Origin: Myxococcota bacterium
Lineage (GTDB): Bacteria > Myxococcota_A > Bradymonadia > UBA7976 > UBA1532
Assembly (NCBI GenBank): GCA_963169045.1
Contig: CAUJDF010000042.1
Coordinates: 184,711-248,710 of the forward strand
Length of the DNA stretch: 64,000 nt
Direction: 5' to 3'
Within the stretch, counting starts at the first letter, position 1, and every line of letters starts with the position of its first letter. This document shows, piece by piece, positions 47,172-55,228 of this stretch. A program made the position numbers and the translations under genes. The notes below the pieces were generated by a model. That model was not told where the DNA came from. It saw only the letters and a program-made list of their open reading frames with translations, and ran no database searches.

Positions 47172-49682
47172 ATGACGCGGGCCGGGGTCCTGGTCGCGGG
47201 GGGCGTCGGCACGGCGCTCGTGGTCCGGGCGGGCGCCGCCTACCAGGGCACCGATCCGGTGGCGCTGCTCGTCGTGGCGGCCATTGGCGCCGTGCTGATC
47301 TGCGGCTTCGCGGAGCAGTGGCTGCGCGCGGGGCGCGTCCGGCGCGACGTGCGCGCGCTCGAGGCGGCGCCGCCACCCGATGCCCTCGACGACCTCCCGG
47401 CGTCACTGCGGCTGCGCCTGCAGTCGCTGGCCGGCGGCCGCGGCGACATACCGCCGTCGGCGGGCTTCACCCCGTACCTGGTCGGCCTCGCGGTGATGCT
47501 GGGCGTGCTGGGCACGTTCCTGGGCCTCGTCGACACGCTCGGGGGCGTGCGCGAGGCCCTGACGGCGGGCGCCGATCCCGCGGCGCTGCGCAAGGCGCTC
47601 GGCGGCCCGATGGCCGGCATGACGCGCGCGTTCGGCACGTCGGTGGCCGGCGTGGCGACGTCCGCGACGCTCGGGCTCGCGGCGGCGCTGGTGCGGCGCG
47701 CGGAGGCCGGGCTGACGGCGCGCGTCGCGGCCTATGCGGCGCGGACGCTGGCGCCCGCCACCCCCGCGGCGCGGTCGCTGGCCGCGCTGGATCGCCTCGT
47801 CGACCAGGGCGCGGCCCTGCCCGCAGCGGCCGAGGCGCTCGGCGGCGTGGTGGCGCGGCTCGACCGGCTCGCGGCGGACGTGGCGGGGGCCCAGGCGAAG
47901 GTCGGCGACCGGCTGGCCGAGGGCCTGGACCGCGTCGCGCGCGAGGGCGTGGCGGCGCAGACCGCGGCGGCGCGCGCGCTCGAGGCGCGGTTCGAGGCGC
48001 TGGGCGGCGCCATCGCCGAGGGGCAGCTGGCGGCGGCGCGGGAGAGCGCGGCGGCGCTTTGGGCGGCGGCGGCAGAGGCGGCGGAGGCGACGCGCACGTC
48101 CGTGGCCACGCTCGTCGGCGAGGCGGTGGGGCGCGCGGGTGCCGTCGCCGGCGAGCACCTGCACTCGCTCGATGGGCGGCTGACGGCCGAGGCGACGACG
48201 CGGCGCGAGGCGGAGGCGCGGATGCTCGCGGCGCTCGAGGCGCGCATCGCCGAGGCGGCGGAACGGCTGGCGGCGGGCGAAGCGGCGCGCCTCAACGCGT
48301 TCGAAGAGCGCTTGTCGGCGATCGCCGCCGAGGTGGCGGGCGCAAGCGAGCGGCTGGCGGCGGCCGAGCAGGCCCGCGCCGCGGCCTTCTCCGAGCGGCT
48401 CGACGCGGTGGTCGGGCGGGTCGAGGCCGCTGGCGAGCGACTGGCCGAGGCCGAGCAGGCCCGCGCCGCGGCGCTCGCCGAAGGGCTGCACGACGCGGCG
48501 GCGCGGCTCGCCGAGGCCGAGCGGGTCCGGGCCGATGCGTTGCACGGCAGCCTGGCGGGCGTGGCCGAGGCCGCGACCCGGGCTGCGGAGCGCGTCGCCG
48601 GCGCAGCCGGAGAGCGCGCGGTCGCCCTCGACGCCCGGCTCGGGGCGATCGCCGAGGCCACTTCCGCGGCCGCGGACCGCCTCGCGGTCCGGGAACAGAC
48701 GCGCGCGGAGCAGCTCGACGGCCGCCTCGCCGATGTGGTCGCCGCCGCCGAGCGCGCCGCCGCGAAGCTCTCCGACGCCGAGCAGGCCCGCGCCGCCGCC
48801 CTCGACGCCCGCCTCGCCGACGTCGTCGCCGCCACCGAGCGCGCCGCCGCGAAGCTCTCCGACGCCGAGCAGGCCCGCGCCGCCGCCCTCGACGCCCGCC
48901 TCGCCGACGTCGTCGCCGCCGCCGAAGGCGCCGCCGCGAAGCTCGCTCTGGCCGAGCAGGCCCGCGCGGCGACGCTGCGCGATCGCCTCGACGAGGTCGC
49001 CGCGCGCTTCGAGGCCACCGGCGACCGCTTCGCGGAGGCCGAGCGCGGCCGGGCCGACGCGGACACGGTCCGCTCGGCGCGGCTCGAGTCGCTGGTGGAG
49101 CGCCTGGCGGCGGCCTTCGACGCCTCCGCCGCCCAGGCCGCGCGGCAGGCGGCGTCGCTCGACGCCTTCGCCGCCGCCGGCGAGCGCCGCGCGACCGAAG
49201 CCCAGGCGCAGGCCGAGGCGCGCATCGCGCACCTGTCGACCCTCTTCGAGCAGGCCCTGGCCCGCCAGGCCGAGCGCCTCGCCGACTTCGAGAGCCACGT
49301 GGCCGAGGCGCGCGCCGAGTCGGCCGGGGCGCTGGCGTCGACGCTGGCCGAGCACGCGCGCGGCCTCGCCGCCGACCTCGCCGCCACGGGGACCGTCGTC
49401 CGCGAGGCTGCCGGCCTGCTGCACTCCGGCGGCGCCGAGCTGACGGCCGTGGCCGAGATGTTCACCGGCGCCGTCGATCGCTACCGCGAAGGCTCGGAGC
49501 GCTGGCTGACCGCCCTCGGCGGCCTCGAGGAGGCGCTCGGCCGCGCCGGTCGCGAGGAGGCGGGCCGCCTGGTCGGCGAGTACCTCGACCAGACGCGCGA
49601 GGTGTTCGGCGACGCGTTGCGGTTCCAGCGCGAGCTCTTCTCCGAGCTGCGGGCGCTGCGCGGCGCCCAGGCGACGACCTGA
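47172..49682 (+). CDS. MotA/TolQ/ZorA-like channel protein with long Ala-rich coiled-coil tail (DUF802-like)
   Basis: TM helices near N-terminus; GFTPYLVGLAVMLGVLGTFLGLVDTLGGVREALTAG ... MAGMTRAFGTSVAGVATSATLGLAAALVRR (MotA/TolQ-type), then ~600 aa helical tail with 29-aa repeats. Confidence 0.8.
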   Translation: MTRAGVLVAGGVGTALVVRAGAAYQGTDPVALLVVAAIGAVLICGFAEQWLRAGRVRRDVRALEAAPPPDALDDLPASLRLRLQSLAGGRGDIPPSAGFTPYLVGLAVMLGVLGTFLGLVDTLGGVREALTAGADPAALRKALGGPMAGMTRAFGTSVAGVATSATLGLAAALVRRAEAGLTARVAAYAARTLAPATPAARSLAALDRLVDQGAALPAAAEALGGVVARLDRLAADVAGAQAKVGDRLAEGLDRVAREGVAAQTAAARALEARFEALGGAIAEGQLAAARESAAALWAAAAEAAEATRTSVATLVGEAVGRAGAVAGEHLHSLDGRLTAEATTRREAEARMLAALEARIAEAAERLAAGEAARLNAFEERLSAIAAEVAGASERLAAAEQARAAAFSERLDAVVGRVEAAGERLAEAEQARAAALAEGLHDAAARLAEAERVRADALHGSLAGVAEAATRAAERVAGAAGERAVALDARLGAIAEATSAAADRLAVREQTRAEQLDGRLADVVAAAERAAAKLSDAEQARAAALDARLADVVAATERAAAKLSDAEQARAAALDARLADVVAAAEGAAAKLALAEQARAATLRDRLDEVAARFEATGDRFAEAERGRADADTVRSARLESLVERLAAAFDASAAQAARQAASLDAFAAAGERRATEAQAQAEARIAHLSTLFEQALARQAERLADFESHVAEARAESAGALASTLAEHARGLAADLAATGTVVREAAGLLHSGGAELTAVAEMFTGAVDRYREGSERWLTALGGLEEALGRAGREEAGRLVGEYLDQTREVFGDALRFQRELFSELRALRGAQATT
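48722..48968 (+). repeat. 87-bp near-identical tandem repeat in coiled-coil region
   Basis: gctctccgacgccgagcaggcccgcgccgccgccctcgacgcccgcctcgccgacgtcgtcgccgcc repeats with spacing 87 (29 aa). Confidence 0.9.
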
Positions 49683-49684
49683 TC

Positions 49685-50314
49685 GTGTTCGAGGACCCGC
49701 CCGCCCCCGCCGAGGTCGAGTCGGGCACCGTCTGGACGGTGTTCGGCGATCTCATGGCCGGTCTGCTCGGCCTCGTGGTGCTGCTGCTGCTGTGGCTGGT
49801 CGCATGGCAGGTGGATCTGGCCACCGACCTGCAGAAGGAGCGGCAGGCGCGCACGCAGGAGTCCGATCGCCGCGCCCGGCTCGAACGCGCGCTCGCGGGG
49901 CCGCTCGCCGAGGGTCGCATCCAGTTCGTCGACGGTCGGATCGGCATCAGCGGCCGCGTGCTCTTCGATCTGAACTCGGCGGACCTGAAGCCCGAGGGCG
50001 CGGCGCTCCTGCGGGAACTGGCGGCGCCGCTCGCCGGTTATCTCGGTGGTTCCGAGGAGTTGGCCATGGTGAGCGGCTTCACCGACGACCTCGCGATCCA
50101 CGACGACAACCCGCGATTCGCCGACAACTGGGAGCTCTCGGCCCAGCGCGCGCTGACGGTGACGCGGGCGCTCGTCGGCGCCGGCATCGGCCCGTCGCAG
50201 GTGTTCGCCGCGGGCTTCGGCGAGCATCAGCCCGTCGCGCCCAACACGGACGAGGCGAGCCGCGCGCTCAACCGGCGCGTCGAGATCGTCCCCGTGCCGA
50301 GGCGCGGTCCGTGA
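49685..50314 (+). CDS. MotB/ZorB-like OmpA-family protein
   Basis: ESGTVWTVFGDLMAGLLGLVVLLLLWLVAWQVDLATD (Asp-containing single TM as in MotB) and OmpA domain GRVLFDLNSADLKPEGAALLRELAAPL ... NWELSAQRALTVTRALVGAGIGPSQVFAAGFGEHQPVAPN ... NRRVEIV. Confidence 0.9.
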   Translation: MFEDPPAPAEVESGTVWTVFGDLMAGLLGLVVLLLLWLVAWQVDLATDLQKERQARTQESDRRARLERALAGPLAEGRIQFVDGRIGISGRVLFDLNSADLKPEGAALLRELAAPLAGYLGGSEELAMVSGFTDDLAIHDDNPRFADNWELSAQRALTVTRALVGAGIGPSQVFAAGFGEHQPVAPNTDEASRALNRRVEIVPVPRRGP

Positions 50315-51048
50315 CGCCGCTGTTCGAGAGGCTCGAGGAGCTGCGCCGCATGGGCGCGCTCGGCTTCGACCGGCCCGGCTTCCGCTTCATCGAGACGCTG
50401 CTGCAGCGCTCGACGGAGCTGGACGGCGCCGCGGGCGAGCGCCTCGAGATGCGCGCGCGGCAGCGGCTGTCGGCGCTCGAGAGCGCGCTGCGGTCGGCGC
50501 GCGCCGAGGCGGAGGCGGCGCTGGCGACGGCGCGCGCCGCCGGCTGCGCCACGACCGAGCTCGGCGCCCTCTACGCGAAGGGCGACTTCCGCGAGGTGGT
50601 CCAGGGCGCGCGGCGCGCCCTGCTGGCGCTCGACCGTCTCGAGGGCGGCGGCGTGGACCGCCTGCGGCGCCTGCACCGGCGCGCGATGGCCCAGGGCCTG
50701 ACGCTGCCGGCGGCGACGGTGGCCGACATCGAGCGCCTGGTGCGTGACGGGGCGACGCTCGACGCCGACACCGAGGTGCTCGCGCGCGCCATCGGCGACG
50801 AACTCGCGCGGGCGCTCTTCCGCGACGCGGCCGCGCAGGCGCGCGCCGTCCTCGTCGTCGCGCGCGCCGCCGACCGCGTGCCCGACGACGTCGGGCCCTA
50901 CAACCCCCAGGCGCTCTCGGCCCAGACGCTCAGCCTCATCGAGTCGCTGGCGCCCGGCTACCTGCGCACCTGTCTCGCCGGCCTCGAGGACCTCGCGTCG
51001 CTCCGCCGCCTGCCCGAGCCGCCGAAGCGCCCCCGCCGCCGCCGATGA
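50311..51048 (+). CDS. DUF2894-like protein
   Basis: GTGA overlap; VTPLFERLEELRRMGALGFDRPGFRFIETLLQRSTELDGAAGERLEMRARQRLSALESAL ... DDVGPYNPQALSAQTLSLIESLAPGYLRTCLAGLEDLASLRRLPEPPKRPRRRR. Confidence 0.75.
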   Translation: MTPLFERLEELRRMGALGFDRPGFRFIETLLQRSTELDGAAGERLEMRARQRLSALESALRSARAEAEAALATARAAGCATTELGALYAKGDFREVVQGARRALLALDRLEGGGVDRLRRLHRRAMAQGLTLPAATVADIERLVRDGATLDADTEVLARAIGDELARALFRDAAAQARAVLVVARAADRVPDDVGPYNPQALSAQTLSLIESLAPGYLRTCLAGLEDLASLRRLPEPPKRPRRRR

Positions 51049-51902
51049 CGCTGCGCGACGAGCTGACCCGGCTCCTCGACGGGTTCGACTTCGCCCGTCA
51101 CCGCCGCAACGACCCGATCCGCTTCGTGTACGGCTACGACGACCCCGCCGACCGCGAGGTGGTCGCGCTGTTCGCGGCGCTCATGGCTTACGGGCGCGCC
51201 GACCTGATCGGCCGTGCCCTCGAGCGGCTCGTCGAGCGCCTCGGCCCCGCCCCCGCGTCCGCCGCTGACGACGAGGCCGCCGCGCTCGCCCGCTTCGACA
51301 CCTTCGTGTACCGGTTGACGCGCGGGCCCGACCTCGCGCGCATCTGGCTCGGGGTCGCGGCGCTGCGCCGGGAATTCGGCAGTCTCTTCGAGGCGTTCCG
51401 GGCGGGGGACGACGGCGCCGGCGACCTGCGCACCGCTGTGGTGGCCTTCCGCGACCGGCTGCTGGCGCCGACGGCGCACTTCCCGCGGCGGCAGGCGTTC
51501 GAGCACTTCTTCCCCGATCCGCGCCGCGGCAGCCCGTGCAAGCGCGTGTGCATGTGGCTGCGCTGGATGGTGCGCGGGCCCGACGCCGTCGACCTCGGGC
51601 TGTGGTCGGCGCTCGACCCTTCGCGGCTCACCATCCCGCTCGATACGCACGTGCACCGCCTCGGCCGCTACCTCGGCCTGACCGAGCGCCGCCAGGCCGA
51701 CTGGCGCACCGCCGCCGAGATCACCGCCGCCCTGCGCGCGCTCGACCCCGCCGACCCGCTCCGCTACGACTTCGCCCTGGCCCACATGGGCATCAGCGGC
51801 CAGTGCCCCACGCGACGCGTCGAGGCCGTCTGCGCGGCCTGCTCCATCCGGCGCGTCTGCCGCCTCGACGCCGAAGGCCGGGTCGCCTCGTCCCGGAGTT
51901 GA
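51045..51902 (+). CDS. TIGR02757/DUF2400 family protein, HhH-glycosylase-like with C-terminal 4-Cys motif
   Basis: ATGA overlap; FVYGYDDPADREVVALFAALMAYGRADLIGRALERLVERLG ... PRRGSPCKRVCMWLRWMVRGPDAVDLGLW ... SRLTIPLDTHVHRLGRYLGLTERRQADWRTAAEITAALRALDPADPLRYDFALAHMGISGQCPTRRVEAVCAACSIRRVC. Confidence 0.85.
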   Translation: MTLRDELTRLLDGFDFARHRRNDPIRFVYGYDDPADREVVALFAALMAYGRADLIGRALERLVERLGPAPASAADDEAAALARFDTFVYRLTRGPDLARIWLGVAALRREFGSLFEAFRAGDDGAGDLRTAVVAFRDRLLAPTAHFPRRQAFEHFFPDPRRGSPCKRVCMWLRWMVRGPDAVDLGLWSALDPSRLTIPLDTHVHRLGRYLGLTERRQADWRTAAEITAALRALDPADPLRYDFALAHMGISGQCPTRRVEAVCAACSIRRVCRLDAEGRVASSRS

Positions 51903-51946
51903 CGCTCGTGGCACAGTCGGACTCGTACGGCACGAGGAAATTGACC

Positions 51947-53362
51947 ATGCGCATGCTCTTTCTGGCGCTGGCGCTCGCGCTCGCCGGCTGCGACGACGGC
52001 GGACGCACGCGCGACAACCCCGACGAACCGGACGCGTCCGCCCCACCGGACGCCGCCGCGCCCGACGGCGACGGCGCGCGCCCGCCCGACAGCGGCCCGC
52101 CGACCGACGCCGCGGTCCCGGACGCGGCCCTCGACGGCGCCCCGCCGGACCCCGACGCCGCGCCCGTCCCCGAGCTCTGCGACGGGGACGACGACGACGG
52201 CGACGGGCGGATCGACGAGGGCGTCGCCAACATCTGCGGCGGCTGCGGCGGCCTGCCGCCCGAGGGCTGCCAGTCCTGGCGCGTGCAGCTGCTGCGCGAC
52301 GAGGCCGGCGAGACCGACACGAACCGCGTGATCGGCCTGTCCGCGGGCATCCTGGCCGTGTCGGAGCGCCGCCTCGAGGGCGCGGACTGCGAGTTCATCC
52401 GCGTGCCGGCCCAGCACCCGGACGCGCACCTCGGCCTCGTCAACGTCGACGCGCCGGAGGTCACGCTGAACCAGGTGCCGGACTACGACGAGCAGAGCGG
52501 CGCCCACCGCTACGGCAACTCCCCGGATCTCGGCCGCATCCGGCTCTACGGCGACGGCGACCCGCTGACGGTGCGCGCCGGCGGCGGGCGGCTGGTCGGG
52601 GCGTTTCGCGAGACGCTGGACGCGCCGGCCGGGCTCGCGGGTGTGTCCGGCGAGGACCTCGCGCCCTTCGCGGCGCGCGCGCGCGGCGAGGGCGATGGCC
52701 CGGCGACGCTGCGCTGGACGCCGGCCGCGGACGGCGGCGGCGAACTGCGCCTGTTCATCGGCGGCAGCGTCGGCCTGTTCAACCGAAACGTGTACCGTGC
52801 CATCCGCCACTACCAGCTCGACGGCGTCCTGCAGGACGACGGCGAGCTCTCGTTGCCGCCCGAGCTCTTCACGCCCGTCCCGCAGAGCGCGGTCTGGGTC
52901 CACCTGACGCGGCAGGCGCGCCTGCAGAAGCCGCTCGGACCGCACGGCGTCGAGATCCTCGCCGGCCAGCGCGTCGAGACGCGCATGAGCGGCGCCCTCG
53001 ACCTCGACACGACCGCGCCCTTCGACATCCTCGCGCCGTCGCCCAACGAGCGCCGCGTCACGCCGGGCGAGCCCCTCGAGATCCGGTGGAGCGACCCGCC
53101 CGCCGGCACCGGCCCGCTCGTGGTGACGCTGACGCTCGTCGACGGCACCAACCTCGAGGTGCGCCAGCTGTCTTGCACGGTCGACGATCCCGCGGCAGGC
53201 CGCCTTGTGCTGCCCGGCGACGCGACCGAGGCCTGGCCGATGGGCCAGGGCGACCTGCGCCAGCTCAGCATCAGTTACGCCCTCGCCGACGCCCCGCTGC
53301 CGCCGCCCGACCGCGGCAGCCTCACCCAGTCCGTCACCCTCCTCCTGCGCCTCGAGCCCTGA
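51947..53362 (+). CDS. Lipoprotein of unknown function with Asp/Pro/Ala linker and MopE-like motif
   Basis: MRMLFLALALALAGCDDGGRTRDNPDEPDASAPPDAAAPDGDGARPP; LCDGDDDDGDGRIDEGVANICGGCGG. Confidence 0.75.
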   Translation: MRMLFLALALALAGCDDGGRTRDNPDEPDASAPPDAAAPDGDGARPPDSGPPTDAAVPDAALDGAPPDPDAAPVPELCDGDDDDGDGRIDEGVANICGGCGGLPPEGCQSWRVQLLRDEAGETDTNRVIGLSAGILAVSERRLEGADCEFIRVPAQHPDAHLGLVNVDAPEVTLNQVPDYDEQSGAHRYGNSPDLGRIRLYGDGDPLTVRAGGGRLVGAFRETLDAPAGLAGVSGEDLAPFAARARGEGDGPATLRWTPAADGGGELRLFIGGSVGLFNRNVYRAIRHYQLDGVLQDDGELSLPPELFTPVPQSAVWVHLTRQARLQKPLGPHGVEILAGQRVETRMSGALDLDTTAPFDILAPSPNERRVTPGEPLEIRWSDPPAGTGPLVVTLTLVDGTNLEVRQLSCTVDDPAAGRLVLPGDATEAWPMGQGDLRQLSISYALADAPLPPPDRGSLTQSVTLLLRLEP

Positions 53363-53421
53363 CGCGAATCGCCGCGGCCCCGCCCTCCCTCTGATTCCAC
53401 GTTGGGGGATGGAGGTGGGCC

Positions 53422-54930
53422 ATGCTGCTGCTCCTCGAACATCTGTTGACCTCGAGCGACGCGGCTTCGGTCGACGAGCTCGGCTGGGACGTCGCCGTCA
53501 GCGGATACACCGCCCTCGTCGGCGCCCCCCGCGGCATTCAGCCGGGGTCGGCCTATGTCTTCGTCCGCGAAGGCGGGGGCTACACCGAGCAGGCCATCCT
53601 GAACCCTTCGCTGCCTGAGGGCTTCGACGCCTTCGGCATGGCCGTCGACATCGACGGGGACGTGGCCGTGGTGGGCGCGCGCTCGTCCGGCGCTTCGGGA
53701 CGGGTGTTCGTCTTCGAACGCACCGGCACCGCCTGGGAAGAGACCTCGTTCATCGACGCGGAGGACGTGCTCGTCGACCCCGACGAGTTCTCGTTCGGCA
53801 ACGCGGTGGCCGTGTCCGGGGACCGCATGCTCGTCACGTCCAGCGCACGTGTGTATGCGTTCGAGCGCGACGGTGATGGCTGGGCGCTCGATATCGAGCT
53901 CACGTCCCTCGGTGTCGCCGGCGGGGTGTGGAGCGTCGACCTGCGGGGCGACCGCGCCATCGTCGGCAGCCTGAACGACAACGCCTATGTGTACGAACGC
54001 CACGCCGGCGGATGGCAGTTCGCCGCCGTGCTCCTGACCGAAGAGTCGCAGGCCGGCACGGGCTTCGGCCGCGCCGTGGCGATCGACGGCAACCTGGCGG
54101 TCGTCGGCGCGCCCGAGGCGCCGAGCAACGACACCGAGGAGGGCGGCGCGGCCTACGCCTTCGTCCGCACCGCCGCCGGCTGGGTCTTCGACGAGAAGCT
54201 CGAGCCGCTGCCGCCCGACGTGCACGACATCCACGACTATGGCTGGTCCATCGCCCTCGGCGGCGGCCGTCTCGTCGTCGGCGACCCCTCGGACATGCAC
54301 GCCAACGCCGGCGCCGGCGCCGCCTGGCTCTACGAGCGGAGCGGCGGCGCCTGGATCTTCGACCAGCGCGTCGTCGCCAGCGACGCCGAGTCGTTCGATC
54401 GCTTCGCCTGGTCCGTCGATCTGTCGGCGTTCGCGCTGCTCGCGGGCGCGCCCGAAGCCAGCGAGAACCACTTCCGTGAGGGCCTCGCGTACGCCTACGA
54501 CCTGCCCTTCGACCCGCCGGTCGGCGGCAACGGCTGGCTGCTGGTCGCGCGCATCCTGTTCGGCCTGACGGGCGGCGGCGGCGGCGTCATCCTGCTGCCC
54601 GGCTCGGGTCCCGTCCCCATCGATCCCGACCCGTTCTTCGGCCGTCCGCTCTTCGCGTTGTTCGCCGACGACGCCGCCGAGCGCGATCTCCTGATCGACC
54701 AGGTGCGGCGGCTGTGGCCCGGCGAGCGCGTGGCCGTGGTCGACGACGCACGCAGCGCGCTCGCGCTGCCCGACACGCTCGCGCTCGTCACGCCCGGGCG
54801 CGAAGCGCTCACGCTCGTCGGCCTGCTGCTGCCGACGCGCGCTGCGCTCCGCCGCACCGCCCCGGTGGTCGTCTTCCTCGACGCCGACGGCCCGATGGCG
54901 CGCGTCCTTCGCCTGCTCGCGCGTCTCTGA
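53422..54930 (+). CDS. FG-GAP beta-propeller repeat protein
   Basis: GGAGGTG SD; repeated FGxAVxxxGDxAVVGAP...GxAYxFxR units (e.g. FGRAVAIDGNLAVVGAPEAPSNDTEEGGAAYAFVRTAAGWVFDEKL). Confidence 0.8.
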   Translation: MLLLLEHLLTSSDAASVDELGWDVAVSGYTALVGAPRGIQPGSAYVFVREGGGYTEQAILNPSLPEGFDAFGMAVDIDGDVAVVGARSSGASGRVFVFERTGTAWEETSFIDAEDVLVDPDEFSFGNAVAVSGDRMLVTSSARVYAFERDGDGWALDIELTSLGVAGGVWSVDLRGDRAIVGSLNDNAYVYERHAGGWQFAAVLLTEESQAGTGFGRAVAIDGNLAVVGAPEAPSNDTEEGGAAYAFVRTAAGWVFDEKLEPLPPDVHDIHDYGWSIALGGGRLVVGDPSDMHANAGAGAAWLYERSGGAWIFDQRVVASDAESFDRFAWSVDLSAFALLAGAPEASENHFREGLAYAYDLPFDPPVGGNGWLLVARILFGLTGGGGGVILLPGSGPVPIDPDPFFGRPLFALFADDAAERDLLIDQVRRLWPGERVAVVDDARSALALPDTLALVTPGREALTLVGLLLPTRAALRRTAPVVVFLDADGPMARVLRLLARL

Positions 54931-54982
54931 CGCCCGCGGCGCGACGCGCGCGAGCCTTCGCCGACTCGAACGCCCGCCGCCG

Positions 54983-55228
54983 TCAGTCGAACGCGGGCTC
55001 GGGATCGGCGGGCGGCTCGGGCGGGATGAGCTCCGGCGGGACGAGCGGCTGCGCGTCGAGCGGGCCGCGGAGCGCGGGCACGTCGCCGGCGACCTCTTCG
55101 GGCGACGCCTTGGGACCGGTCACTTCGACGGCCTTCGGCGCCGACTGCACGACACGCCCCTCGAGCTTCTTCGCGCCGCCGCACGCGCACAGCGCCAGCA
55201 GCAGCGCGGGGAGGACGAGCCACTTCAC
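54983..55228 (-). CDS. Small Pro-rich lipoprotein
   Basis: MKWLVLPALLLALCACGGAKKLEGRVVQSAPKAVEVTGPKASPEEVAGDVPALRG; ATGA overlap with upstream gene. Confidence 0.65.
   Translation of the reverse strand: MKWLVLPALLLALCACGGAKKLEGRVVQSAPKAVEVTGPKASPEEVAGDVPALRGPLDAQPLVPPELIPPEPPADPEPAFD

Noticed and set aside
47403-49424. 673-aa minus-strand ORF
   Set aside because: Antisense shadow of the Ala-rich coiled-coil gene.
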